From the NCBI GenBank assembly GCA_028689775.1, contig JAQVCM010000002.1:124001-188000 (forward strand): a stretch of 64,000 bases of DNA. The letters are read 5' to 3'. Source of the DNA: Crocinitomicaceae bacterium. GTDB lineage: Bacteria; Bacteroidota; Bacteroidia; Flavobacteriales_D; Crocinitomicaceae. Under the pieces are notes generated by a model. That model did not search any database, was not told where the DNA came from, and saw nothing but the letters and a program-made list of their open reading frames with translations. Shown here in pieces: positions 1 through 8,165 of the stretch. Position 1 is the first letter of the stretch; the number at the start of each line of letters is the position of its first letter. Both the position numbers and the translations under genes were made by a program.

Positions 1-164
1 ACTATTACATCGAAAATTACAAACCATTTGACAAAGCCGGAGGTTATGGAATTCAAGAATGGATTGGATATGTTGGAATTTCGAAAATCGAAGGTTCGTA
101 TTTTAATGTGGTTGGATTACCGGTTTCGGAGTTGTATGAGGAGTTGAAAGTGTTTGTTATTTAA
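1..164 (+). CDS. maf: Maf-like nucleotide pyrophosphatase, C-terminal end only
   Basis: This is the 3' end of a gene that begins outside the window; the reading frame starts at base 3 and stops with TAA at 162-164. The visible residues contain YKPFDKAGGYGIQEW followed by a stretch ending in GLPVSELYEEL, which is the characteristic C-terminal signature of Maf/YhdE proteins. These are house-cleaning pyrophosphatases that hydrolyse non-canonical or methylated nucleoside triphosphates such as dTTP, UTP or m5UTP. The N-terminal catalytic part is not visible, so substrate class cannot be judged. Homology is clear by eye. Confidence 0.85.
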   Translation, partial: YYIENYKPFDKAGGYGIQEWIGYVGISKIEGSYFNVVGLPVSELYEELKVFVI

Positions 165-323
165 AAGTAAGTCTTTCGTTAAAGTTTATGTAATCTGTAA
201 TTACTTGGTAAATAATTAACTGACTTGTTATTGTAATGCTTATATTGGTGACATATATTGTGAAAATGTAATGTTATTCATTGTCAGAATTATACAGATT
301 AGATAACCTAGGCAAGATTAGTT

Positions 324-1364
324 ATGAAAAAGACAATTATTTTATTATTGCTATTGATGTCGTACTTTGATGGTCAGTCACAAATTGTACATTCTTCTGC
401 AGACTACAAAAAACTTCTAGAACATCCTGAAGAGATTACGGAAATAAATTTCTGGCTGACTCCTTACGAAAGAGATCATTTTGATTTTGAGAGTATTGAT
501 TTTAAAGTCTTTCCTAAACTTTATAACATTGAGATCGATGTTCATTCTAACCATCCTAATGTAACTTCTATCGAAGATTCTTTAGCAGAATACATACTTT
601 TAAAAAAAATTGGGGAGAATAAAAACATCACCGAATTGTCTTTTAACACTCCATTTAAGCATGATTTTTCGACGATCGACCACATTTACATGCTTAGTAT
701 CAGCAATCACCATCCTTATCTGAATGATGCGTACTTATCCTTTGATTCCATCCGGATTCTCAATATAGCATATGAAATCAATAAGGCATATGAAGATGAA
801 TATGAAATTCCTACTAATTCTCCCATTTTTCACCTCAAAAATGTAGAATCGGTAAATATTTTCACGAGACTTGACCAGCAATCGTCGAAAGATTTCCCAC
901 TGTCTTCTTTGGCAAATTTGACGACCTTACGAGAGATTTTTATTGAAGATACTGAAGGAAAAATAGAAATTCCCAACTCTTGGAATAAACTAAAAGAATT
1001 AAGAGATATTAAAATACATTGTACTGTCGCTGAAATACCTGAATGTATATGTGAACTTCCTTACTTTTATAGATTGGACATTAGTGGATCAGAGATCTTT
1101 CCAAGCATACCAAACAACTGTTTATTAAACAAAGAATTTCTCGATTTACACGTCTATATTTCTTCTAATTTATCTTCCGGTCCCTCTCCTAAAGAAAGCA
1201 GAAAACTGAATCAATATTACAAGGAAAAGATAAGAAACATTCCTGTCGACAACTATGAATATAATGGAAAAGTATGGTATAAAGATCAAAGTTTTAGAAT
1301 TCAATACTTGAACGAATCCGATTTAGAAAAAGTAATAAAACGTAATTATGGAAGTAGATATTAA
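324..1364 (+). CDS. secreted leucine-rich-repeat-like protein (paralogue of next gene)
   Basis: This 346-residue protein begins with a clear signal peptide (MKKTIILLLLLMSYFDGQSQ), so it should be exported. The middle and C-terminal part (about residues 130-270) carries irregular leucine-rich repeats, for example SLANLTTLREIFIEDTEG, IPNSWNKLKELRDIKI and ICELPYFYRLDISGSEIF, spaced at about 22-25 residues. Such repeats usually form a curved protein-binding surface. Its last 17 bases overlap the start of the downstream gene, which has the same layout (signal peptide, a D-SLAESYL-like segment, LRR), so the two look like a tandem duplication that is cotranscribed and translationally coupled. No enzymatic motif is visible. 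The function is unknown. Confidence 0.8.
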   Translation: MKKTIILLLLLMSYFDGQSQIVHSSADYKKLLEHPEEITEINFWLTPYERDHFDFESIDFKVFPKLYNIEIDVHSNHPNVTSIEDSLAEYILLKKIGENKNITELSFNTPFKHDFSTIDHIYMLSISNHHPYLNDAYLSFDSIRILNIAYEINKAYEDEYEIPTNSPIFHLKNVESVNIFTRLDQQSSKDFPLSSLANLTTLREIFIEDTEGKIEIPNSWNKLKELRDIKIHCTVAEIPECICELPYFYRLDISGSEIFPSIPNNCLLNKEFLDLHVYISSNLSSGPSPKESRKLNQYYKEKIRNIPVDNYEYNGKVWYKDQSFRIQYLNESDLEKVIKRNYGSRY

Positions 1365-2376
1365 ACGGATTGTTTTTGCAGTGCTATTTTTGACATTAAT
1401 CTTCCAAAGAGTTGAGGCAAAATCCATTAATTGGTCTTATGCCACAGAAATAACTGGAACTATAAAATGGTATTCTGACATAGAAAAATTGCGGACCGAT
1501 ATTGTAGCATTACAAGTTGCGCTTTCGCCAGAATCAATCGATTCTTGTTATCGACAGGAAGTGAATTTCAGTAGATTTCAATCTGTAACTGTATTGAGGT
1601 ATTCACCCAACTTTTACCATTCAACTTTGAAAGAAACAGATTCTTTAGCAGAGTCTTACTTGATACGTAAATTCAGTGAAATGAAAAAAATCTCTGCATT
1701 ATATGTGGGTAAAATAAATAGGCAGTATGATTTTTCAGGATTCAAATATGTTGAAAATCTAGGATTTTACGATTGTTCAAACAGCAGTTGTTTAAATAAT
1801 CCCTCTATCTTAAAGCTAAAGTATATTACTGACTTAAACATTTCAGACACTCGATTTGAAAAAGTAGAGGCAGACACGCTTATTTTCAATTTAAAAAACC
1901 TCAAGATCTTAGAAATAAGTTATTCATCCTATTATTCTGGAAATTCATTTGGACAAATTCCGTATTCTTATATTGGGAATTTAACGTCTATATTTTCCTT
2001 AAAAATAAATGATCCAAACCTTTCGAAAATTCCTAACAGTTGGGCAAATTTGAATAATTTACTGTATTTGGATATTTCCACTGAGAAGATAGATAGTATT
2101 CCTGCTTTTTTAAGCAAAAAAATAGAAGGACTTAAATTATCAATTGATAAAGGAGTTCCGGTATTTGATGCATCTATTTTCGAGATACGGAATTTAGGAA
2201 TTCAATTATACAATATTGTAGATAATCAGCTTGATAAGAGTAGGGTCGGTCAATTGAAAAAACAAATCAAAATTACAAACAAATCAACAAAAGAAAAAGT
2301 GGTTTTCACCAAAAGTAAATTCAAAAAGAAAGATCAAACTGTGACCAATATATATATCTGGAAACATTCTTTTTAA
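1348..2376 (+). CDS. secreted leucine-rich-repeat-like protein
   Basis: This 342-residue protein starts inside the end of the previous gene (17-base overlap, different frame). The N-terminus has a hydrophobic stretch (IVFAVLFLTLIFQRVEA) consistent with a signal peptide. Shared features with the upstream protein include the DSLAESYLIRKFSEMKKISALYVG segment (aligned to DSLAEYILLKKIGENKNITELSF upstream) and the repeats NLTSIFSLKINDPNLSKIP and NSWANLNNLLYLDISTEKI. It ends in a very lysine-rich tail. I read the two as diverged tandem paralogues of an exported LRR family; no function can be assigned. Confidence 0.8.
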   Translation: MEVDIKRIVFAVLFLTLIFQRVEAKSINWSYATEITGTIKWYSDIEKLRTDIVALQVALSPESIDSCYRQEVNFSRFQSVTVLRYSPNFYHSTLKETDSLAESYLIRKFSEMKKISALYVGKINRQYDFSGFKYVENLGFYDCSNSSCLNNPSILKLKYITDLNISDTRFEKVEADTLIFNLKNLKILEISYSSYYSGNSFGQIPYSYIGNLTSIFSLKINDPNLSKIPNSWANLNNLLYLDISTEKIDSIPAFLSKKIEGLKLSIDKGVPVFDASIFEIRNLGIQLYNIVDNQLDKSRVGQLKKQIKITNKSTKEKVVFTKSKFKKKDQTVTNIYIWKHSF

Positions 2377-2397
2377 AAGCTTAGATTATTTTCTGTA

Positions 2398-3381
2398 TCA
2401 CATCAAAAACCACCAATAAAACGGCATTAAAATTCCAGAAAGCATCGATATTTTGATGATGAAATCGGCAGCTTTGATATTTCTAATTTTTCCATTTTTT
2501 GGAGAAAGTAAAATCAAACTTATCAAATTTAAAACGCAAGAAATGAAAATCGGCAACAATGCGATCATACTCATTTCATAATTCCCAGAGGTTTGACTCA
2601 GAATTAATGCGATTACGGTGACAGGTACAATTGCTAAAATGATTCCGGCGATGATGGCAGATTTTTTAATTCCAATGGTCAAAGGCAATGTTTTCGCATA
2701 AATCTGTTTATCGCCCTCTACATCTTCAATATCCTTGATGATTTCTCGACTTAGATTCAGTGTAAACGCGAAAAACGCTAAGAAATAAATAAATCGCCAA
2801 TCTCTAAGTAAGAATGATTTCCAAAATACAATTGTTTCTTGTAAGTCTGATCGTGGTGTCAAAATAAGCGATTCAATGTTTTCGATTCCAATCTGAAAAT
2901 AGAAATGAATGCCGCAAAGTATCGGAACTAAAGCTGTTAATACCGCAATCATCAAATTGCCAATAAATGGTTTTCTTTTGAAATACATCGAGTAAAACCA
3001 CAAGGTATTGATGGTTACCAAATGAATAAATACATACCAAAACGTTTGATAACGCGAGCTTAAGTAAATCGCAATCGAAAAAGCAACTGCGTTCAAAATC
3101 CAATGACTGATGATTGCCCAACGTCTTTTGATGTGCTTGGAAATAATTAATCGTTCTGGTCGATTGATGCGATCCGTTCGAACATCAAAGTAATCGTTGA
3201 TGATGTTTCCGCCAGCAGCGATTAAAACAGTTGAAAAAACGAGTAAGAAGAAATCAAATTGTTCTCCCGAACGAAGTGCTTGTGCATCGCTTAGAATGAA
3301 ATAAAAAAAGCGAATGGAATACATGGTCAAGGCAATGATGACCAAATTAATCGGGCGAATTAATCTGAAGAAATTAATCAT
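2398..3381 (-). CDS. UbiA-family prenyltransferase
   Basis: This 327-residue integral membrane protein has about eight or nine hydrophobic helices and both aspartate-rich motifs of the UbiA superfamily. The first is N62-D63-x-x-D66-x-x-x-D70 followed by NRPERLI; the second is DIEDVEGDK near residue 215. These bind Mg2+-diphosphate of a prenyl donor. Bacteroidota homologues are usually named geranylgeranylglycerol-phosphate geranylgeranyltransferase, and often lie near maf as here, but the true acceptor is uncertain (lipid, quinone or other). Its start overlaps the stop of the upstream OmpA-family gene by 4 bases, so the two are probably translationally coupled. Confidence 0.85.
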   Translation of the reverse strand: MINFFRLIRPINLVIIALTMYSIRFFYFILSDAQALRSGEQFDFFLLVFSTVLIAAGGNIINDYFDVRTDRINRPERLIISKHIKRRWAIISHWILNAVAFSIAIYLSSRYQTFWYVFIHLVTINTLWFYSMYFKRKPFIGNLMIAVLTALVPILCGIHFYFQIGIENIESLILTPRSDLQETIVFWKSFLLRDWRFIYFLAFFAFTLNLSREIIKDIEDVEGDKQIYAKTLPLTIGIKKSAIIAGIILAIVPVTVIALILSQTSGNYEMSMIALLPIFISCVLNLISLILLSPKNGKIRNIKAADFIIKISMLSGILMPFYWWFLM

Positions 3382-5417
3382 TTTTTGATTACTTTAAACT
3401 CTGTTCTTCTGTTTTTAGCATGTGCTTTTTCTTGATCCTGAACGGATTGCATTTGGTCGATTTCAGCATCCGAAATTTTCGGAACTGTTTCACCATATCC
3501 TTTTGCAACCAATCTGGATTCATTAATTCCTTGTTTGATGAGGTAATCAACGACAGATTTTGCTCTGTTTTGAGAAAGTGTTAAGTTGGATTTTTCATCG
3601 CCACGCGTATCTGTATGTCCACCAAGTTCAATTGAATAGCTTGGGTTTTGATTCAAGAAATCTTTCAATTTATTCAATTCCACAAATGAAATCGGTAATA
3701 AATCAGCCTTGTTCAAGTCGAAGAAAACATTGTCCAATAAAATAGCTTGCTCACTCGCAATTGGAATCATTGGAACGTCCATTGCAAAAGCTTCCAATCC
3801 GTCAGGAACGGTCATGTTGAAGTTTTTCGAGAAGTTAAAATAACCTTCAAATTCAACACTTAATGCGTAATCAGCATTCAAAGGAAGTGTCACCATAAAC
3901 TCTCCAGTAATCAAATCTGCTTGCGAACGAATGACTTCTTTTCCTGTTTTTAAATCAATCAATTTGAATTTTCCTGGTACTGGATTTTTGGTGTTTGCAT
4001 CGTAAACCAAACCTTCAAAATAAAGTGTTTTGGTTGGACGTAAATGTTTAGGTAAAACAAACGAGTAAATATCTAAATCTCCATATCCACCTTCTCGGTT
4101 GGAAGCAAAGTAGGCGATTTCACCATCAGCGTCAACTAACAGAGAGTTCTCATCAAAACGGGTATTAATTGGATAACCTAAGTTAACGGCTTGACCCCAA
4201 TTTCCATTTTCATCCATGCGAGACATAAATAAATCTGAACCGCCAAAACCAACGTGACCTTGAGAAGCAAAATAAAGTGTTTTTCCGTCTGGGTGAATCA
4301 ATACGGATTCTTCATTTTCAGGAGAGTTAACGGTTGGAGGAAGTTTGATTGCTTCGCCCCAAGTTCCATCTTCTTGCAAATAGGTTACATAAATGTCGTT
4401 ATTTCGTTCTCCGCCCTGACCTCTAATTCCACGAATGAAATACATGGTTTTTCCGTCAGAAGAAAGAGATGGTTGCGTTTCCCAATTCCGAGTATTTGGT
4501 TTTCCTGGTAAGTTGATTGGATCTGACCAGCGACTCCCCATTTTCTTCGTGATGAAAAAATCACAACTTCCTTTGCCAGTTCTTCCTGTTCCATAGTCTT
4601 GACCACTTGCATCTGGACAACCTACAAAAATCAAAGTTCTTCCATCAGGACCTAAAGTTGGAGCGCCTTCATTGTTGACGGTGTTGATGTTGGTTGGCAT
4701 TGGAACAGCTTTTCCCCAAACTCCATTTTCGTTCATGTGGGCAATAAAAAAATCTTCTTGTTGCTGTTGGTAATTTTCTGGTTGACCTTCTCTTTTTGGA
4801 ACACGTGCATCAAAAACTCTTCGGGTAAACAACATGGTTTTTCCATCTACGGTAAGTGTTGGAAAGTATTCTGGGTCTTTTGTATTTATTCCAGGGCCAA
4901 TGTTTGTAGGATTAAATGCAGTAGGGTTCTTCATTGCTTGGATTGCAAAATCACAAGATTGCTGTATTTCACGTGCTTTATTGATGAATTGAGGATTTGC
5001 TTGTCTGTTTTTCACGACTACATCCAACAGTGCGTTCGCGCCTGCATAGTCACCAGTTTGGTATTTTAGATTTGCTAAATAAAAATGAGTGCTGCTTGTG
5101 ATGCTGTGATTTGGATTGATCTTCAAAGCGCTTTCATAAAATTGGATTGCCAATTGTGGTTGGAATGAATATTCTGCAAATTCAGCAGCCAATAAATGTG
5201 CTTCCCAAAAGCTAGGATCTTTTTCAATTGCTTTTTCTAGAAGTACGATTCCGCCTTTATAATCGGGTAAAACACCTTTGTTTTTCGTCGATTGTGGGGC
5301 TTTTAAACCTTCCTCAAAATATTGAATTGCTTTTTTGTTTTTAGATGAATAGCGTTGTTGCGCTGTTGCACAGGAAAACAAGAGTATGGAAGTGAAAAGA
5401 AGAAGAAAATTTTTCAT
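3378..5417 (-). CDS. OmpA-family lipoprotein with TPR, beta-propeller and CRD domains (PorE-like architecture)
   Basis: This 679-residue envelope protein starts with a lipoprotein signal peptide (lipobox LFSC, Cys16). In order it shows TPR-like helices (about 25-160), PD40/WD40-like propeller repeats (about 170-450; recurring TLxxDGKTMxF and AYFASNREGGYGDLDIY segments), a carboxypeptidase-regulatory-like fold (about 460-540) and a C-terminal OmpA domain with GGHTDTRGDEKSN and LSQNRAKSVVDYL, which binds peptidoglycan. The same domain order is known for PorE, a T9SS component of Porphyromonas gingivalis. Assignment as a T9SS part is inference from architecture only; Bacteroidota carry several such proteins. 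It lies 21 bases downstream of queE and overlaps the UbiA gene. Confidence 0.88.
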   Translation of the reverse strand: MKNFLLLFTSILLFSCATAQQRYSSKNKKAIQYFEEGLKAPQSTKNKGVLPDYKGGIVLLEKAIEKDPSFWEAHLLAAEFAEYSFQPQLAIQFYESALKINPNHSITSSTHFYLANLKYQTGDYAGANALLDVVVKNRQANPQFINKAREIQQSCDFAIQAMKNPTAFNPTNIGPGINTKDPEYFPTLTVDGKTMLFTRRVFDARVPKREGQPENYQQQQEDFFIAHMNENGVWGKAVPMPTNINTVNNEGAPTLGPDGRTLIFVGCPDASGQDYGTGRTGKGSCDFFITKKMGSRWSDPINLPGKPNTRNWETQPSLSSDGKTMYFIRGIRGQGGERNNDIYVTYLQEDGTWGEAIKLPPTVNSPENEESVLIHPDGKTLYFASQGHVGFGGSDLFMSRMDENGNWGQAVNLGYPINTRFDENSLLVDADGEIAYFASNREGGYGDLDIYSFVLPKHLRPTKTLYFEGLVYDANTKNPVPGKFKLIDLKTGKEVIRSQADLITGEFMVTLPLNADYALSVEFEGYFNFSKNFNMTVPDGLEAFAMDVPMIPIASEQAILLDNVFFDLNKADLLPISFVELNKLKDFLNQNPSYSIELGGHTDTRGDEKSNLTLSQNRAKSVVDYLIKQGINESRLVAKGYGETVPKISDAEIDQMQSVQDQEKAHAKNRRTEFKVIKK

Positions 5418-5438
5418 AATATGTCGTGGTTCTTTTAT

Positions 5439-6062
5439 TTATGGAATGTCCATGTATTTATGCGTTTGCAAAGAAACGCGCCATTTCGGATTTAATTTGA
5501 CGTACTCAATAATTAATGGCAAAATCTGTGCTTCTTTTGACCATTCTGGCTGCAAGTACAAAACACAAGCCGAATTTAATTTCGCCGCATGTTCTTCTGC
5601 CCATTTGAAATCTGATTTATTGAAAATAATCACTTTCATTTCAGACGCTTTCTCGTACGCTTCTTCACAAGGAGCTTTGAATTTTTTTGGAGAGAAGCAA
5701 TACCATTGAATAGCACCTTTTAAAGGATAACAACCAGAAGTTTCAATTGCGGTTGCGATTCCGTGCTGATGAAGTGCATTTACCATGGTATTTAAGTCAT
5801 ACAGCGCTGGTTCACCACCTGTAATTACCACAAAATCAGCTTTTGCTTCAAGAACACCTTGTACCAATTCATCAATTTTAACAAGTGGATGAATTTCATT
5901 GTCCCAACTTTCTTTCACATCACACCAAACACAACCCACGTCGCAACCTGCAACTCGAATAAAGTAAGCTGCTCTTCCCGAATACCTTCCTTCTCCTTGA
6001 ATGGAATAAAAGCGTTCCATAATCGGAAGTTCAATGCTTGAATCGATGTTATTTATGTTCAT
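5439..6062 (-). CDS. queE: 7-carboxy-7-deazaguanine synthase QueE
   Basis: This 207-residue radical SAM enzyme converts 6-carboxytetrahydropterin to 7-carboxy-7-deazaguanine in queuosine (preQ0) biosynthesis. The N-terminus has the family hallmark ERFYSIQGEGRYSGRAAYFI, and the 4Fe-4S cysteines C40, C44 and C47 are spaced CxxxCxxC in GCDVGCVWCDVKESW. The glycine-rich SAM-binding segment VITGGEPALY follows. The length fits short QueE proteins. A TATCTTTG -7 box lies only 4 bases upstream of the ATG, so the message may be leaderless; Met15 is an alternative start but would trim conserved sequence. No other queuosine gene is present here. Confidence 0.93.
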   Translation of the reverse strand: MNINNIDSSIELPIMERFYSIQGEGRYSGRAAYFIRVAGCDVGCVWCDVKESWDNEIHPLVKIDELVQGVLEAKADFVVITGGEPALYDLNTMVNALHQHGIATAIETSGCYPLKGAIQWYCFSPKKFKAPCEEAYEKASEMKVIIFNKSDFKWAEEHAAKLNSACVLYLQPEWSKEAQILPLIIEYVKLNPKWRVSLQTHKYMDIP

Positions 6063-6066
6063 GTGT

Positions 6067-6074
6067 CAAAGATA
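6067..6074 (-). promoter_or_regulatory. candidate -7 promoter box of queE
   Basis: The minus strand reads TATCTTTG, a perfect match to the Bacteroidota -7 consensus TAnnTTTG, followed by ACAC and the queE ATG. I see no good TTG at the -33 distance. Transcription would begin at or next to the start codon. Confidence 0.5.
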
Positions 6075-6137
6075 AGTAAACTCTCTAAAAGGAGGGAAGT
6101 TTGTGGGTTTTGTAAGTGATTTTATTTAGAAGAACTT

Positions 6138-6992
6138 TCATTCTTCAAACTTCAATTTCCCAATCAAATCCAAAAAATAATCGGTACTCCAAATATCAAG
6201 CACTTTTGCATCAGGAATAAATCGAATGACATCTTCCTTCACTTGCTCGATGTTTACCGAGTTTATTTTGTAGGTTAAGAGTTGAATAACTTGTGCTTGT
6301 GTGATGGAATCTCCTAGCCAATCACCGGTATCTTTTGCTCTTTTTAAAAAGTGATTTAAATCCAGCGGAATTCCTTTTCGGATGTACCATTCCATGTCGT
6401 ACCAATCTCGCCCTTTGATTCTGCTCTTCCATTTTCGGTATAAAAGCGCGTGCATTTTCCCTGCAAAAAGACTTGGTTTGGTGAATGACTTCACATAAAA
6501 TGAAAACGGCCGAAGTAATAATTTTTCTTCGGTTGTAAATCCCAAAGGTGGTTTACGGTCGACTTCGATTTTAATTTTGACAGATTTATTTGATTTGATT
6601 CCTGTTTGTCTTACGATGTCTTCTAGAATCAATTCTTTCCAAATGGTTTCTGATTTTAAGAATGCTGATTCGATCGCGGTTTCTATTTTCTTATCTTTTT
6701 CACGAATCGTTACTGACATTCCTTGCGCTGTAAACTCATCTAAGATTGCAACGAAATAAGGTTCTAATGAAAAGTTTGAATCGGCTTCCAACAAGGAAAA
6801 ATCCAGGTCTTCGGAAAACCGATCCAAACTGTAAAATATGCGCAAAGCTGTTCCACCATAAAATGCTGCTTTTTTGAAAAAATCGGTTCGTGACAAACCG
6901 GCAAGCGCGATTTCTTGCATAATTTCTCTCATTGCTGAAAGAACATCGTCTTCGTTTTTGGGCTGATATTCAGCAATCCATTCTTTCATCAT
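6138..6992 (-). CDS. abiEii: AbiEii/AbiGii-family nucleotidyltransferase toxin
   Basis: This 284-residue protein is the toxin half of a type IV toxin-antitoxin / abortive infection pair. Near residues 44-66 it has FYGGTALRIFY followed by RFSEDLDFSL, the G-x-T...D-L-D nucleotidyltransferase core (T48, D62, D64). Further on come the family motifs SLFAGKMHALLYRKW and KGRDWYDMEWYIRKG. AbiEii-type enzymes of this DNA-polymerase-beta fold add nucleotides to RNA targets such as tRNA acceptor ends and stop growth when unrestrained. It overlaps the antitoxin gene by 4 bases, the typical coupled arrangement with the antitoxin first. All core residues are intact, so it looks functional. Confidence 0.9.
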   Translation of the reverse strand: MMKEWIAEYQPKNEDDVLSAMREIMQEIALAGLSRTDFFKKAAFYGGTALRIFYSLDRFSEDLDFSLLEADSNFSLEPYFVAILDEFTAQGMSVTIREKDKKIETAIESAFLKSETIWKELILEDIVRQTGIKSNKSVKIKIEVDRKPPLGFTTEEKLLLRPFSFYVKSFTKPSLFAGKMHALLYRKWKSRIKGRDWYDMEWYIRKGIPLDLNHFLKRAKDTGDWLGDSITQAQVIQLLTYKINSVNIEQVKEDVIRFIPDAKVLDIWSTDYFLDLIGKLKFEE

Positions 6993-7627
6993 AAGGCGTT
7001 CAATGTATTAACAAGCATTTGCAAGCTGCTTCTTTTCGGTGCATCTTCTAGCCAAGATTCTATGGTGGAAATCGATAAACTTTGCAGTTGCTCGATATCG
7101 ATCCGTAAATCTTCCATCAAAAAATCTTGTGTTTGATTGATACTTCTCAACAAGACACCTGAAGTTAAAACAATTTTGTCACATATTGCTTTTTCTGGTG
7201 AAGCAATCATCGCCATTTGTTGAGGCGCAAGTTCCACACGCTGAACTCCAAAAGAATAATAGGGAGTTGCTAAATGCCGATAACTAAAGCGACCAAGCGG
7301 TGTATTGTAATTTTTTGCGGTTTTGATGGTAACTGAACTGACTTCGAAAACACGTTCAGGAATCATTCCCCAATAGGATAATGCAGATTCAAGGGAAACA
7401 TAACTGGGACCTCGTAAATGATTTGCCAATAACAATGCATCTGGAATTGGTAAATCAGATTCTGGCCCTGCAACATACAAACCTCTTCGCAATGCAGTGA
7501 GTTGACCGCTTCTCAACAATTCTGATATTTTATCGTTTGGTCTATTGTATTCACTGAGCATTTCCATAACAACGGAATGTGTTATGGGTGCTTCTGTATA
7601 ATTTCTCAACCTTCTTCTAAAATTCAT
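6989..7627 (-). CDS. abiEi: AbiEi-family antitoxin / transcriptional autorepressor
   Basis: This 212-residue protein directly precedes and overlaps the AbiEii-like toxin. The N-terminal ~55 residues form a winged-helix-like segment ending in LTALRRGLYVAG, the classic AbiEi N-terminus; the rest has the family segment ANHLRGPSYVSLESALSYWG. Known AbiEi proteins counteract the toxin without direct binding and repress their own operon through inverted repeats. Two identical palindromes lie directly upstream (7649-7667 and 7709-7727), which fits such autorepression. The start at 7627 is the first ATG and sits 21 bases from the first palindrome. Confidence 0.9.
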   Translation of the reverse strand: MNFRRRLRNYTEAPITHSVVMEMLSEYNRPNDKISELLRSGQLTALRRGLYVAGPESDLPIPDALLLANHLRGPSYVSLESALSYWGMIPERVFEVSSVTIKTAKNYNTPLGRFSYRHLATPYYSFGVQRVELAPQQMAMIASPEKAICDKIVLTSGVLLRSINQTQDFLMEDLRIDIEQLQSLSISTIESWLEDAPKRSSLQMLVNTLNAL

Positions 7628-7648
7628 CTTGTTGTTTTTAAATATCTA

Positions 7649-7667
7649 AATCGGATATTTTCCGATT
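7649..7667. promoter_or_regulatory. AbiEi operator, proximal palindrome
   Basis: AATCGGATATTTTCCGATT is an inverted repeat with 7-base arms (AATCGGA/TCCGATT) and a 5-base spacer. An identical copy lies 60 bases further upstream. Its position in front of the abiE operon suggests it is the binding site of the AbiEi-like antitoxin (inference). Confidence 0.7.
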
Positions 7668-7684
7668 ATACTATCTATTCCTTA

Positions 7685-7692
7685 CAAATGTA
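7685..7692 (-). promoter_or_regulatory. candidate -7 box of the abiE operon
   Basis: On the minus strand this reads TACATTTG, matching TAnnTTTG. It lies between the two identical palindromes, so a repressor bound to both would flank or loop out the promoter. No clear -33 TTG is seen. Confidence 0.5.
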
Positions 7693-7708
7693 CAAATATT
7701 TCTAGTTA

Positions 7709-7727
7709 AATCGGATATTTTCCGATT
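7709..7727. promoter_or_regulatory. AbiEi operator, distal palindrome
   Basis: Second perfect copy of AATCGGATATTTTCCGATT, with the flanking bases A and A also conserved. The centre-to-centre distance to the first copy is 60 bases, close to a whole number of helical turns, so both would face the same side of the DNA. Confidence 0.7.
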
Positions 7728-8165
7728 AACTCACTATTATTTAACATTCCCGATTTTAATTTTGTAAAATTTTCTCTCCTAAACTGATTGAGTCTTTATT
7801 TGAAAAACTTTTATTTTGGCGATTGATATTCAGTGAAAAATCAATGTTGTTCTTGATTTCCTCTCTTGTCAGATTGTCTTCTTCTAACCTGAGTTCGATT
7901 GTAAAATTGAGATTTATATTTCAATGAATTTAAGAGTTTGATGATGCTTTTGCGTCGAGAAATCCTTGATCTCATTTTAAATTCTTTTCATCGGATATTC
8001 GTGATTTTTAAATCATCTTAAGTAAGTAGATAACGAATCAATCTGGTGTGAATATTCCTAAATTTATGTAAAGATAAATTTTGATAATGGCTTATTTCCC
8101 ACTTTTACATAAAAGTACAAGAATAGGAATTCCAGTTGTTTCATATCCTATAAAATTTAAAGAAG
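7728..8165. other. long AT-rich intergenic stretch with an element fragment
   Basis: No convincing gene on either strand. It lies between the divergent abiE operon and the small gene at 8166 and contains the repeat fragment at 7890-7921 described separately. A partial relative of the abiE palindrome (ATCGGATATTCGTGAT) occurs near 7990-8005. Confidence 0.5.
7890..7921 (+). repeat. fragment (left end) of the MITE-like element found intact at 53.0 kb
   Basis: Thirty of 32 bases match the left end of the element at 53017, beginning TGAGTTCGATTGTAAAATTG; the preceding AACC is shared as well. The matching right end (CGAACTCA) is not found; only a weak ATAACGAATCA occurs near 8030-8040. I read it as a decayed or truncated copy. 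Confidence 0.6.
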
